Shown piece after piece: positions 26,054-35,049 of a DNA stretch of 64,000 nucleotides. Position 1 is the first letter of the stretch. The number at the start of each line of letters is the position of its first letter. The position numbers and the translations under genes are program-made. Below the pieces are notes generated by a model. It worked only from the letters and a program-made list of their open reading frames with translations. It was not told where the DNA came from and searched no databases. Source of the DNA: an uncultured Pelagibacteraceae bacterium (GTDB lineage Bacteria > Pseudomonadota > Alphaproteobacteria > Pelagibacterales > Pelagibacteraceae); NCBI GenBank assembly GCA_902577875.1, contig CACHAX010000001.1, forward strand, positions 51,823 to 115,822. Direction: 5' to 3'.

Positions 26054-27427
26054 ATGAACGAAACTGTCCAAGCAGAATTAAAAAAGATATTTAACGGGAG
26101 ATTTTCTACTTCTGAGTCTACTCGTGCAAATTATGCAAGAGGAGAAGATACTTATAATCCAATATTATCGAAGGCAGTTGTATTTCCAGAAACTAATGAA
26201 GAAGTTTCAAAAATTCTAAAAATTTGTAACGAGCACAAAATTCCTGTAGTTCCATTTGGAACTGGCACATCTCTTGAAGGTCATGTTGTTGGAAATCAAA
26301 ATGGTATTACAATTTCTCTAGAAAAAATGAATAAAGTTTTAAGCGTAAATGCTGAGGATTTTGATTGCAGAGTACAAGCAAATGTAACAAGAAAGCAATT
26401 AAATGAATATTTAAGAGAAGATGGTGTATTTTTTCCAATAGACCCTGGTGCAGATGCTGCACTTGGTGGAATGGCATCTACTTCAGCTTCAGGAACAATG
26501 GCAGTGAAATATGGAACAATGAGAACAGTTATTTCTGGCTTAACAGTTGTTTTACCAAATGGAGACATAATTAAAACTGGTGCAAGAACTAAAAAAACTT
26601 CTGCGGGATATAACTTAACTAATTTGTTTATTGGATCTGAGGGAACATTAGGAATTATTACAGAAGTTCAATTAAGACTATCACCAATACCTGAAAGCAT
26701 AATGAGTGCAGTTTGCTATTTTCCAGATTTAGACTCAGCAGTAAAGACAGCGCAAGAAGTTATTCAGTACGGTGTTCCAATTGCAAGAATTGAAATGTTA
26801 AACAAAGACCAAATGGAAATTAGCATAAAATATTCAAAGTTAGAAAACATCAAAGCATCACCAACTTTATTCTTTGAATTTCATGGAAGTGAGCTATCGA
26901 ATAATGAGTCTATTAAAATTGTAGAAGAATTATCAAAAAATAATGGTGGCAGTGATTTTCAATGGGCATCTTCTCCGGAAGAACAAAAAATACTTTGGAA
27001 AGCAAGACATGATGTTTATTATTCAGTAAAAGCTTTAGGTCATGATATGAAAGTTTACTCTACAGATGTTTGTGTACCAATTTCAAAGTTAGTAGAGTGT
27101 ATTTCGTGGGCAGAAAAAGAAGTTAAAAAGTTAGGTCTAACTGCACCGATGGTTGGTCATGTTGGAGATGGAAATTTTCACTCCATAATATTGTATGATC
27201 CTGATGATAAAGAAAAACAAAAAAAAATTAGACAGTACAGTGACGATTTAATTAACAAAGCTTTAGAGTTAGAGGGAACAATTACAGGAGAACATGGAAT
27301 TGGTCTTCAAAAAAAACATTACTTATTAAGAGAGCACCCAGACAATTTGCCAGTAATGAAAGCTATTAAAAGAAGTATTGATGTAAACAATATCATGAAT
27401 CCTGGTAAGGTTTTTGATCTGAATTAA
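26054..27427 (+). CDS. FAD-linked oxidase, D-lactate dehydrogenase/GlcD type
   Basis: A 457-residue flavoprotein of the FAD_binding_4 plus FAD-oxidase_C family, expected to oxidise a D-2-hydroxyacid and pass electrons to the respiratory chain. Motifs: VVPFGTGTSLEGHV (pyrophosphate loop), DPGADAALGGMASTSASG, LFIGSEGTLGIITEV, and the C-terminal MVGHVGDGNFHS with metal-binding His, then EHGIGLQKK and IMNPGKVFD. The pattern is closer to cytochrome D-lactate dehydrogenase (LDHD) than to a three-subunit glycolate oxidase, since no glcE or glcF is nearby. Confidence 0.9.
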   Translation: MNETVQAELKKIFNGRFSTSESTRANYARGEDTYNPILSKAVVFPETNEEVSKILKICNEHKIPVVPFGTGTSLEGHVVGNQNGITISLEKMNKVLSVNAEDFDCRVQANVTRKQLNEYLREDGVFFPIDPGADAALGGMASTSASGTMAVKYGTMRTVISGLTVVLPNGDIIKTGARTKKTSAGYNLTNLFIGSEGTLGIITEVQLRLSPIPESIMSAVCYFPDLDSAVKTAQEVIQYGVPIARIEMLNKDQMEISIKYSKLENIKASPTLFFEFHGSELSNNESIKIVEELSKNNGGSDFQWASSPEEQKILWKARHDVYYSVKALGHDMKVYSTDVCVPISKLVECISWAEKEVKKLGLTAPMVGHVGDGNFHSIILYDPDDKEKQKKIRQYSDDLINKALELEGTITGEHGIGLQKKHYLLREHPDNLPVMKAIKRSIDVNNIMNPGKVFDLN

Positions 27428-27438
27428 TCCAAAATAAA

Positions 27439-28392
27439 ATGAAAAAAATTTTAATCACAAGAAGGCTTTTAAGATCTTGTGAGGATAAAGCTAAAGAATT
27501 ATTTGATGCTAACTTTAATTTAAATGATGAACTTTACTCTCAAAAGAAGCTAATAGAGATGAGTGCAGGCTGCGATGGTATTTTATCAGCTCTAACAGAT
27601 AAGCTTGATGCAGAAACAATTAATCAATTACCTGAGAGTGTAAAAATTATATCAAATTTTGCTGTAGGTTTTGGAAATATAGATTTAGAAGCTGCAAAGA
27701 AAAGAGGGATTGCAGTAACAAACACGCCAGATGTTTTAACTGACGCTACTGCAGAAATTGGGGTTTTGTTGATATTAGGTGCATGCAGAAGAGCATCTGA
27801 AGGAATTGAAAAAGCTAGAGAAGGCGGCTGGGTTTGGTCAGCAGATATGTTGATTGGTAAACAATTAACAGGCACTAGACTTGGAATACTTGGCATGGGT
27901 AGAATTGGTCAAAAAATAGCAAAAATAGCTAAATCTTTAGGTATGATAATTCATTATCACAATCGTTCAAAATTAAGCGAAGAAAAAGAACAAGGCGCAA
28001 CTTACCACGACAACTTAAATGATTTGATGAAAGTCTCTGATGTACTTTCGGTGTGTTGTCCTGCATCTAAAGAGACAATTAATTTAATTAATAAAGATAC
28101 GCTTGAATTATTACCAAAAGGCGCAGTTGTGACAAATGTTGCAAGAGGAGATATAATTGAAGATGAAGCTTTAATAGATGCTTTGGAAAGAAGAAAAGTT
28201 TATGCAGTTGGGCTAGATGTTTACAAAAATGAACCAAATTTAAATCCTGGATATCTTAAACACAAAAGTGCTTTTATTCTTCCTCATTTGGGTAGCGCAA
28301 CTAAAGAAACTAGAACTGCAATGGCCAATCTGGCAATAGATAATATGGATGAGTTTTTCAAAACAGGCGAATGCAAAAACAAAGTTAATTAA
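27439..28392 (+). CDS. D-2-hydroxyacid dehydrogenase (glyoxylate/hydroxypyruvate reductase type)
   Basis: NAD(P)-dependent dehydrogenase of 317 residues. The Rossmann motif is LGILGMGRIGQKIA and the following HNRSK favours NADP. Catalytic residues are placed by NVARGDIIEDEALI (Arg), the Glu in LDVYKNEP and the His in ILPHLGSAT. Substrate-loop segment NFAVGFGNID is typical of glyoxylate/hydroxypyruvate reductases. It is 11 bases after the LDHD-like gene and so likely co-expressed. Together the pair could cycle a D-2-hydroxyacid and its 2-oxoacid with different electron carriers. Confidence 0.92.
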   Translation: MKKILITRRLLRSCEDKAKELFDANFNLNDELYSQKKLIEMSAGCDGILSALTDKLDAETINQLPESVKIISNFAVGFGNIDLEAAKKRGIAVTNTPDVLTDATAEIGVLLILGACRRASEGIEKAREGGWVWSADMLIGKQLTGTRLGILGMGRIGQKIAKIAKSLGMIIHYHNRSKLSEEKEQGATYHDNLNDLMKVSDVLSVCCPASKETINLINKDTLELLPKGAVVTNVARGDIIEDEALIDALERRKVYAVGLDVYKNEPNLNPGYLKHKSAFILPHLGSATKETRTAMANLAIDNMDEFFKTGECKNKVN

Positions 28393-28496
28393 CAATCCCA
28401 AGTTGTAATTGGTATTTAAAATTATTCTAAGTTTCTAGACATATTTTTTATTTCAATTTAGAATTTGTTTTTAAAAAAAAATTAGAGAGGAAAATA

Positions 28497-29558
28497 ATGA
28501 AAGCACAGGTTTTACATAAGTATGACCCAGAAATGAAAGCAGATGTTTGGGTCACAGGTGAAGAGTTACCAAATCCTAAAATTGAGAAAGCAAGTGATGT
28601 CATTGTTAAAATTGGAGCTGCAGGTGTTTGTAGAACTGATTTGCATATAATTGAAGGAGTTTGGAAGCACATTACAGATCAAAATAACGATCTGTTGCCG
28701 ATGGTAATGGGACATGAGAACGCTGGATGGATAGAGGAAGTTGGTAAAGATGTTACGGGATTTAAAAAAGGTGATGCAGTAATTTTACACCCTAAAGTTT
28801 CTGGCACAGGAGGAACATGCTTAGATTGTAGAAGAGGAAACGATATGCATGCTGAAGATCCAATTTTTGCAGGTTTGAATGTAAAACACGGTGGATATTC
28901 AGAATTACTTCAAACTAGCGTAAGAAATCTAATAAAAATTCCAAAAGTTTTAGGTCCAATAGACGTTGCGCCATTTTCAGACGCAGGTTTAACTGCTTAC
29001 AGAGTTGTAAAAAAAGCTACTAGACACCTTCTTCCAGGTGAAAATTGTGTAATCATAGGTGCTGGTGGATTAGGACATATAGCAATTCAATGTATGAAAG
29101 CAATGTGTGCTGCAAATATTATTGTTGTTGAAAAAGCAAAAGCACCTTTAGAACATGCAATGGAACTAGGAGCTGACCATGGGGTTTTAATAGATGGTAA
29201 TGAAATTGAAAAAGTAAAAGAACTTACAAAAGGAAAAGGTGCAGAGGCTGTTATAGATTTTGTTGGTGAAAAAGGTTCTACGCCAATGGGAATTAAAATG
29301 ACCAAAGCAACTGGGACTTTCTATATTGTAGGTTACGGAGAAGAAATAAGAGTTTTGGCGATTGATATGATCGATCAAGAAAAAAGTATAGTTGGAAGCT
29401 TAGTAGGTACATGGGCTGAATTATATGAATTAATGGAACTAGCAGATAAAGGTTTAGTAAAACTTTCAATGAAAGAATACAAACTTGAAGAAGCTAATAA
29501 AGCACTACATGATTTAAATGATGGTAAGATTAAAGGTCGTGCAGTGTTAGTTCCATAA
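28497..29558 (+). CDS. Zinc-type alcohol dehydrogenase family protein
   Basis: Medium-chain dehydrogenase of 353 residues. Catalytic-zinc residues are in AAGVCRTDLH and MGHENAGWIEEVG, and the cofactor motif is IIGAGGLGHIAIQ followed by VVEKAK, which suggests NAD. The structural-zinc lobe is degenerate: it reads GGTCLDCRRGNDMHA, so two of four Cys are missing. A good ribosome site (GAGAGGAAAATA) precedes the ATG, and a 104-base AT-rich gap upstream probably holds a promoter. It is 24 bases before the sugar-type binding protein, so it may oxidise the imported polyol or alcohol. Confidence 0.88.
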   Translation: MKAQVLHKYDPEMKADVWVTGEELPNPKIEKASDVIVKIGAAGVCRTDLHIIEGVWKHITDQNNDLLPMVMGHENAGWIEEVGKDVTGFKKGDAVILHPKVSGTGGTCLDCRRGNDMHAEDPIFAGLNVKHGGYSELLQTSVRNLIKIPKVLGPIDVAPFSDAGLTAYRVVKKATRHLLPGENCVIIGAGGLGHIAIQCMKAMCAANIIVVEKAKAPLEHAMELGADHGVLIDGNEIEKVKELTKGKGAEAVIDFVGEKGSTPMGIKMTKATGTFYIVGYGEEIRVLAIDMIDQEKSIVGSLVGTWAELYELMELADKGLVKLSMKEYKLEEANKALHDLNDGKIKGRAVLVP

Positions 29559-29582
29559 TTAACAACAAAGAGAGGAAAAAAG

Positions 29583-31118
29583 ATGAAGACAATAAAAACT
29601 TGCGTAACCGCTCTAATATCAGCTTTGTTGGTATTTAGCCCTGTTGCGTATGCCGATAAGTGGAGTGATCAGTTTCCACATATCAAAGCAACTGGGGATA
29701 TTCCTGGTGATTGTTCTTACGAGTCTATGTCTAAGAAAAACTATAAAGGCAAGACGCTTAAGATTAATACACATGCTGTACCAGTCATGGGAGAGCCAAC
29801 AGCCCTACATGCTGAGCAGTTTGCTAAACTTACTGGAGCAAAAGTTGATGTTACTCATACGCCAGCAGGTGACTTGTATGCGAAAGCAATGGTACCATTT
29901 CAAGCTGGACAAGCTCCATATGACATCGTTTTTGGATTTTCAAACTTCATTAACGATTGGAGAAGATACTTAGAGCCAGTTCCAAAAAAATACGTTGAGA
30001 TGAAACAAATGAAAGACGTTACTCCGTCTCACATTGGTGTAGCATCTTGGGATGGTGTTATGTATCAGTTTCCGGTTGATGGAGACAGACATTATCTAAA
30101 ATATAGAAAAGATGTAATTGATAATCCTGAGTACCAAAAACAATATAAGGAAGCTACTGGTAAAGAGCTAAAGGTACCAACAACTTGGAAAGAATATGGA
30201 GAAATGGCCGCTTATTTCAATGGATGGGATTGGGATGGTGATGGCGAGAAAGAATATGGATCAGCAGAAGTTATGAAAAAAGATGACCTAATGTATGCTG
30301 CTTTCTATTCAAGATCTGCTGCTTACTCTAAAAATCCAAAAACACCAGGTGGTTTTTTCTTTGATTTAGAAACTATGAAACCACTAATTAACAATCCAGG
30401 TTTTGTTGAAGCATTAACAGATTGGGTTGCGGCAACCAAATATGTTCCACCAGGAGGAATAAATTTTGGTTTAGGTGATGAAATTGGATCATTTGGTGGA
30501 GGACAAACTTTGTTTAGTTTTTCATGGGATGATGCATTTGTTGCTGCTATGCAACCAGATAGTCCAATAAACAATAAAGTTGGTGCTGCACAGTTACCAG
30601 GAGCTACAAAAGTTTGGAACAGAAAAACTAACTCTTGGGATGAAGGCTTTAACCAAGCTCCTTTCTTCGTATGGGGATGGGCAGTTGGAGTAGCTAAGAA
30701 AAGTAAAGAGAAAGAAATGGCTTTCGATTACCTATGTTTCTTTGCTAACGAAGCTAACCACCAAGCAGATATTGGAATTGGTAGATTTGGTGTAAACCCA
30801 TTTAGAAATGATGACTTTAAAGTTGATGTATGGACACAAATTGGTTGGGATAAAGATATTGCTCAATCATATGTTGATACTCTTGCACAAATGGAACAAA
30901 GTAAAAATAGAGTATTTCCATTAAGAGTTCCTGGAACTTTTGAGTTTAATGCTGCATTGGCCACTGCTGCTGCAAAAGCATTAGCTGGTCAATTATCTCC
31001 ACAAGCTGCTTTAGACGAAGCTGCTAAACAGTGGGAAGATATACTTAACAGAGTAGGAAAAGATAACGTAAGAAAAGCCTATGCTGTTGGTGTAGCAATG
31101 GAAGATAATAAACAATAA
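29583..31118 (+). CDS. ABC transporter solute-binding protein (sugar/polyol type, family 1)
   Basis: Periplasmic binding protein of 511 residues with a clean signal peptide (about 1-24, ending SPVAYA). Family 1 marks include GKTLKINTHAVPVMGEPTAL, the lobe hinge APYDIVFGFSNF, and WDWDGDGEKEYG, an Asp-rich stretch that could hold calcium. It is large for the family. It begins a transporter operon with two permeases and two ATPases. The ribosome site AGAGGAAAAAAG is strong, and a terminator-like hairpin follows, which should give more binding protein than membrane parts. The ligand is unknown; sugar alcohols, glycerol or sugars are possible. Confidence 0.92.
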   Translation: MKTIKTCVTALISALLVFSPVAYADKWSDQFPHIKATGDIPGDCSYESMSKKNYKGKTLKINTHAVPVMGEPTALHAEQFAKLTGAKVDVTHTPAGDLYAKAMVPFQAGQAPYDIVFGFSNFINDWRRYLEPVPKKYVEMKQMKDVTPSHIGVASWDGVMYQFPVDGDRHYLKYRKDVIDNPEYQKQYKEATGKELKVPTTWKEYGEMAAYFNGWDWDGDGEKEYGSAEVMKKDDLMYAAFYSRSAAYSKNPKTPGGFFFDLETMKPLINNPGFVEALTDWVAATKYVPPGGINFGLGDEIGSFGGGQTLFSFSWDDAFVAAMQPDSPINNKVGAAQLPGATKVWNRKTNSWDEGFNQAPFFVWGWAVGVAKKSKEKEMAFDYLCFFANEANHQADIGIGRFGVNPFRNDDFKVDVWTQIGWDKDIAQSYVDTLAQMEQSKNRVFPLRVPGTFEFNAALATAAAKALAGQLSPQAALDEAAKQWEDILNRVGKDNVRKAYAVGVAMEDNKQ

Positions 31119-31130
31119 TTTTGTAAAACT

Positions 31131-31158
31131 TGTGGCCGTTTTTTAACGGCCACATTTT
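31131..31158 (+). terminator. Hairpin with T-tract after the binding-protein gene (attenuator)
   Basis: Bases 31131-31140 (TGTGGCCGTT) pair perfectly with 31145-31154, with a TTTT loop, followed by TTTT at 31155-31158. The stem has 10 pairs in an otherwise AT-rich region. It lies inside the transporter operon, between the binding protein and the first permease, so it likely acts as a partial terminator or 3' stabiliser. Confidence 0.75.
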
Positions 31159-31179
31159 AAAATAATCCAAAAAAAAATT

Positions 31180-32046
31180 ATGAATTTTAAACACAAGTTT
31201 GTTTTTTTATTCCCAGGATTGTTTGTACTTATTGGAATTTTAATTTTTCCAATTATTTTTACTATTAGATTAAGTCTTTCTGGATGGAATAGTTATACAC
31301 CAGAAATGAACTTCATAGGCATTACGAATTATATAAGGTTATTTACTGATGACCCAAGGTTTTGGGAGTCTTTTTTTAGGCTAAGTTTTTTATCAGTAAC
31401 TACAGTTATTCTTCAATATATTATCGGATTTGCTTTAGCGATGATGGTTTGGAGAGAAATAAAATTTAAAAGATTTTTTAGAGTAATTTTTCTAGTACCA
31501 ATGATGACAACTCCAGTAATAATGACAGTTATTTGGAGAACATTTTTTCATGAGTCACTAGGTCCTGTAAATGATTTGTTAGGTGGATTAGGAGTAAAAC
31601 CTATTTTATGGTTGAGTGATCCAGTTATTGCAAAGTTTACTGTTATAATTGTTGAAGTTTGGCAATGGACACCTTTTATGTTTTTACTATTACTAGCTGG
31701 ACTTTTGTCACTTCCAAAAGAACCCTTTTTGGCAGCCGCTATAGATGGAGCAAGTCCATTTAGAAAATTTGTTTATGTAACTTTTCCTTTGATGGCTCCA
31801 ATATCAATTGGAGCAATAATAATAAGACTTATCGAGGCTTCAAAAATAATGGATACAGTATTTGTTTTGACTTCAGGAGGACCAGGTACTGCAACTGAGA
31901 CGTCAAGTTTTTATATTTATATTAAAGGATTAAGAGAATTTCAGATGGGTTATGCAGCAACCTTATCTTTCACTTATCTTGTCATAATGATTATCAGTTT
32001 AACGATAATAGCTAAAGTTTTAACCAAATTAATGATCAAAGAATAA
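31180..32046 (+). CDS. ABC transporter permease, MalF/UgpA type
   Basis: Inner-membrane permease of 288 residues with six hydrophobic segments. The coupling-helix EAA-type motif that docks on the ATPase is AAAIDGASPFRKFVYVTFP. The SLSGWNSY and NFIGITNYIRLF segments after helix 1 are typical of carbohydrate permeases of this group. It pairs with the next gene as a heterodimer. A gap of 61 bases separates it from the binding protein gene and contains the attenuator hairpin. Confidence 0.93.
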   Translation: MNFKHKFVFLFPGLFVLIGILIFPIIFTIRLSLSGWNSYTPEMNFIGITNYIRLFTDDPRFWESFFRLSFLSVTTVILQYIIGFALAMMVWREIKFKRFFRVIFLVPMMTTPVIMTVIWRTFFHESLGPVNDLLGGLGVKPILWLSDPVIAKFTVIIVEVWQWTPFMFLLLLAGLLSLPKEPFLAAAIDGASPFRKFVYVTFPLMAPISIGAIIIRLIEASKIMDTVFVLTSGGPGTATETSSFYIYIKGLREFQMGYAATLSFTYLVIMIISLTIIAKVLTKLMIKE

Positions 32047-32048
32047 CT

Positions 32049-32897
32049 ATGAGCAAACTTTACACTTTTCTTAAATATTTCTTCATTACATTTTGGACTG
32101 TATTTGTTGTTGCACCATTTCTCTGGGCTGTATCAACATCTTTTAAAGACTTCCAATCTGTAAATAGTAAAGTAACTTATATACCTTGGTTAGATTTCGA
32201 ACCAACACTGGAGGGTTGGAGAGTTTTAATTAAGTCACCTGCGAAAGGTGGAGTAGATATTGTTGAGCCTTATTTTAATAGTATTTTTGTAACCTGTACT
32301 GCTAGTTTAATAAGTATTGTTCTTGGTACTCTTGCTGCCTATGCACTATCAAGATTTACCTTTAAAGCTGGATTTGTAAGAAACAACGATATTACTTTTT
32401 TCTTCATTTCACAAAGAATCATGCCTCCAATTGTATTATCAATTCCTTTCTTTATTTTTCTAAGCACAATAGGATTGCTTGATAGTTTATTAGGTCTAGT
32501 GGTCGTATATATCGTTTTATTGATGCCAATTGCTGTTTGGATTATGGTAGATTTTTTTAATAGAGTTCCAAAAGAATTAGATGAGACTGCATTAATTGAC
32601 GGGTGTAATCCCTATCAAGCTTTCTATAAAGTTGTTTTACCAAATTCAATACCTGGATTAATTGTTGCGGGAATGTTTTGTATTATTTTTGGATGGATAG
32701 ATTTCTTTTTTGCATTTATTTTGACATTTACTGAAGTACAATTGTTACCTGTAAAAGTTGTTGCACTAAATTCATCAATAACACCATGGTGGAGCCTTTC
32801 GGCATCAGCTTTAGTCTCAGTTGCACCATTAATAATCGTTGCATTTATAGTTGAGAGATATCTATCAAAAGGAAATTTATCAGGAGCATTAAAATAA
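32049..32897 (+). CDS. ABC transporter permease, MalG/UgpE type
   Basis: Second inner-membrane permease, 282 residues, six hydrophobic segments. The ATPase-docking motif is DETALIDGCNPYQAFYKVVLP, and the start APFLWAVSTSFKDFQ is typical of MalG-type carbohydrate permeases. The gene starts 2 bases after the first permease and its last base is the first base of the ATPase gene (TAATG), so all are translated in series. Confidence 0.93.
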   Translation: MSKLYTFLKYFFITFWTVFVVAPFLWAVSTSFKDFQSVNSKVTYIPWLDFEPTLEGWRVLIKSPAKGGVDIVEPYFNSIFVTCTASLISIVLGTLAAYALSRFTFKAGFVRNNDITFFFISQRIMPPIVLSIPFFIFLSTIGLLDSLLGLVVVYIVLLMPIAVWIMVDFFNRVPKELDETALIDGCNPYQAFYKVVLPNSIPGLIVAGMFCIIFGWIDFFFAFILTFTEVQLLPVKVVALNSSITPWWSLSASALVSVAPLIIVAFIVERYLSKGNLSGALK

Positions 32898-33976
32898 TGA
32901 ATTTAATTGGAGAGAAAATTTCTTATAAACCTGACGAGCAATTTCATTTAAACGATGTCTCGTTTAATTTTAAAAAAGGTAATTTGTATACCATTTTAGG
33001 CAGAACTTTATCTGGCAAAACGACTCTCTTAAAAACAATTGCAGGATTATTAAATCCAGATCAAGGCTCAATTTCTTTTGAGGAAAAAGACTTTATTAAA
33101 ATACCAGTTTGGGAAAGAAATGTTGCTATGGTATATCAACAATTTATTAATTACCCTCATTTAAATGTTTATGAAAATATAACTTTTCCATTAGAACAAA
33201 GAAAATTAAGTCCTGAGCAAATAAAAAAAGATGTAGATGAAGCTCTAAAAACTGTTGGATTAGTTGGATTTGAAAATAGAAAAATTCAGGAGTTATCTGG
33301 CGGACAACAACAAAGGGTTGCACTTGCAAGATCACTTGCAAAAAAAGCAAAAATTTTGTTGCTAGACGAACCCTTAGTTAATTTAGATTATAAACTTAGA
33401 GAGCAGTTAAGAGAAGAATTTAAAAGAATTTTTTCAGAAGGACTATCCCAAGATACAATTTTAATTTATTCAACAACAGATCCCCAAGAGGTAATGGAAC
33501 TAAATGGAGAAGTAATTGTTTTAGATGAAGGGAAGGTATTACAAAAAGGGCCTGCTAAAGAGATTTTTGAAAATCCATCTAATTTAAAAGTTGCAGAAAT
33601 ATCAAATGATCCACCAATGAATGTTCTGAAGGGTTCAAAAAACTCAAAAAATCTGAACTTTGAGAATATTTCTTTAGAAATTCCAAATCATTTTAAAAAT
33701 TTAGAAGATAAAGATTATAATTTTGGAATTAGAGCTTCAGAAATAAAACTTGATGAAAATGGTGAAGAATTCGAAATAGAATTAGCAGAGATTAGTGGTT
33801 CAGAAACATTGCTTCACTTAAAAAGAGGAAATTCAAAAATAATTGCTTTAATCGAGGAAGTAATGAATTTTAAAATTCATGAGAAAGTAAAAATAAATTT
33901 TAATGCAAATAAGTTTTATGCTTTTGGAGAAGATGAAAAATTAGTTTCATCGCCATATGGAGGAACAAATGGCTAA
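32897..33976 (+). CDS. ABC transporter ATP-binding protein 1 (MalK/UgpC type, altered switch loop)
   Basis: Cytoplasmic ATPase of 359 residues with a C-terminal TOBE-like domain after about residue 235. Walker A is GRTLSGKTT (35-43), the Q-loop is MVYQQFINYP, the signature LSGGQQQRV starts at 133 and Walker B is ILLLDEPLVNLD, all usable. The switch-loop His, expected in a THD motif, is replaced: the segment reads YSTTDPQE with Thr194. In a dimer with the next gene product the ATP site built on this Walker A should therefore be impaired. Two different ATPases in one importer recalls glycerol GlpS/GlpT systems. Confidence 0.92.
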   Translation: MNLIGEKISYKPDEQFHLNDVSFNFKKGNLYTILGRTLSGKTTLLKTIAGLLNPDQGSISFEEKDFIKIPVWERNVAMVYQQFINYPHLNVYENITFPLEQRKLSPEQIKKDVDEALKTVGLVGFENRKIQELSGGQQQRVALARSLAKKAKILLLDEPLVNLDYKLREQLREEFKRIFSEGLSQDTILIYSTTDPQEVMELNGEVIVLDEGKVLQKGPAKEIFENPSNLKVAEISNDPPMNVLKGSKNSKNLNFENISLEIPNHFKNLEDKDYNFGIRASEIKLDENGEEFEIELAEISGSETLLHLKRGNSKIIALIEEVMNFKIHEKVKINFNANKFYAFGEDEKLVSSPYGGTNG

Positions 33977-35042
33977 AATTGATTTATCAAATATTTCTCA
34001 TACTTATAATCCTCTAGATCCAAAACCAACATATGCTCTTAATCCGTTTTCAATGACTTGGGAAAATGGCAAGCGGTATGCAATTTTGGGACCTTCTGGG
34101 TGTGGAAAAACTACAATGTTAAACATTGTTTCTGGACTAGTGAGGCCATCAAAAGGCGAAATATTATTCGATGAAACACCTGTAACCGATTTAAAAACAG
34201 AAGATAGAAATATTGCACAGGTTTTCCAATTCCCAGTAATTTACAATACAATGACAGTTTATGATAATTTAGCGTTCCCACTAAGATGTAGGGAATTTAC
34301 AAAAGAAAAAATTGAAGAAAGAGTAAAAGCAGTTTCAGATACTTTAAATTTATCTTCATTTTTAAACTCACCAGCAAGAAAATTAACGGCTGATCAAAAA
34401 CAACTTATCTCTTTAGGCAGAGGTTTAGTTCGAGAAGACGTTGCTGCTGTTTTAATGGACGAACCTCTTACAGTTATAGACCCAGATTTAAAATTTAGAC
34501 TTCGAAGAAACTTAAAAGAAATCAATGAACAATATAAAACAACATTGGTTTATGTAACTCATGATCAAAACGAAGCTATGACTTTTGCCGAAAATATAAT
34601 TGTTATGGATCAAGGTGAAATCGTGCAAGTTGGATTGCCAAAAGATTTATTTGAAAAACCTAAAACAACTTTTGTCGGTTATTTTATTGGCTCTCCTGCG
34701 ATGAATATTTTTCATTCAACTGTTTCTTCTGATCATGAAGTAAAAATTAATGATACCACTATTAAGACAAATTCAAATTTGGGAAATTTAAAAGATAAAA
34801 ATGTTAAACTGGGAATTAGATCCGAGTTCATAGAATTGGCTGAAAAAGAAAAAAGTAATACAGTTAAAATTAAACTCACAAGAGTTGAGGACTTTGGTAA
34901 TTTTAAGCTCCTTACTGGAAAAATGGGCGATTTAGTGATTAAGTCAAAAGTAGAAAGAGAAAAACCCATTCCAGATGGAGAATTAAATTTATATTTTCCA
35001 CCAGAGAAATGTTGCGTTTATTCTGATGAAAAATTAGTTTAA
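33969..35042 (+). CDS. ABC transporter ATP-binding protein 2 (MalK/UgpC type, degenerate signature)
   Basis: Second ATPase, 357 residues from the ATG at 33969. This start has a perfect GGAGG 5 bases upstream (33959-33963), whereas the ATG at 33957 has none. Walker A is GPSGCGKTT (41-49) and the switch His is intact (YVTHDQNEAM, His198), but the signature motif reads LTADQ (139-143) instead of LSGGQ. That makes it complementary to the defect in ATPase 1. Residues after about 235 form the regulatory TOBE region. The gene overlaps ATPase 1 by 8 bases. Confidence 0.92.
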   Translation: MAKIDLSNISHTYNPLDPKPTYALNPFSMTWENGKRYAILGPSGCGKTTMLNIVSGLVRPSKGEILFDETPVTDLKTEDRNIAQVFQFPVIYNTMTVYDNLAFPLRCREFTKEKIEERVKAVSDTLNLSSFLNSPARKLTADQKQLISLGRGLVREDVAAVLMDEPLTVIDPDLKFRLRRNLKEINEQYKTTLVYVTHDQNEAMTFAENIIVMDQGEIVQVGLPKDLFEKPKTTFVGYFIGSPAMNIFHSTVSSDHEVKINDTTIKTNSNLGNLKDKNVKLGIRSEFIELAEKEKSNTVKIKLTRVEDFGNFKLLTGKMGDLVIKSKVEREKPIPDGELNLYFPPEKCCVYSDEKLV

Positions 35043-35049
35043 GGGATAA

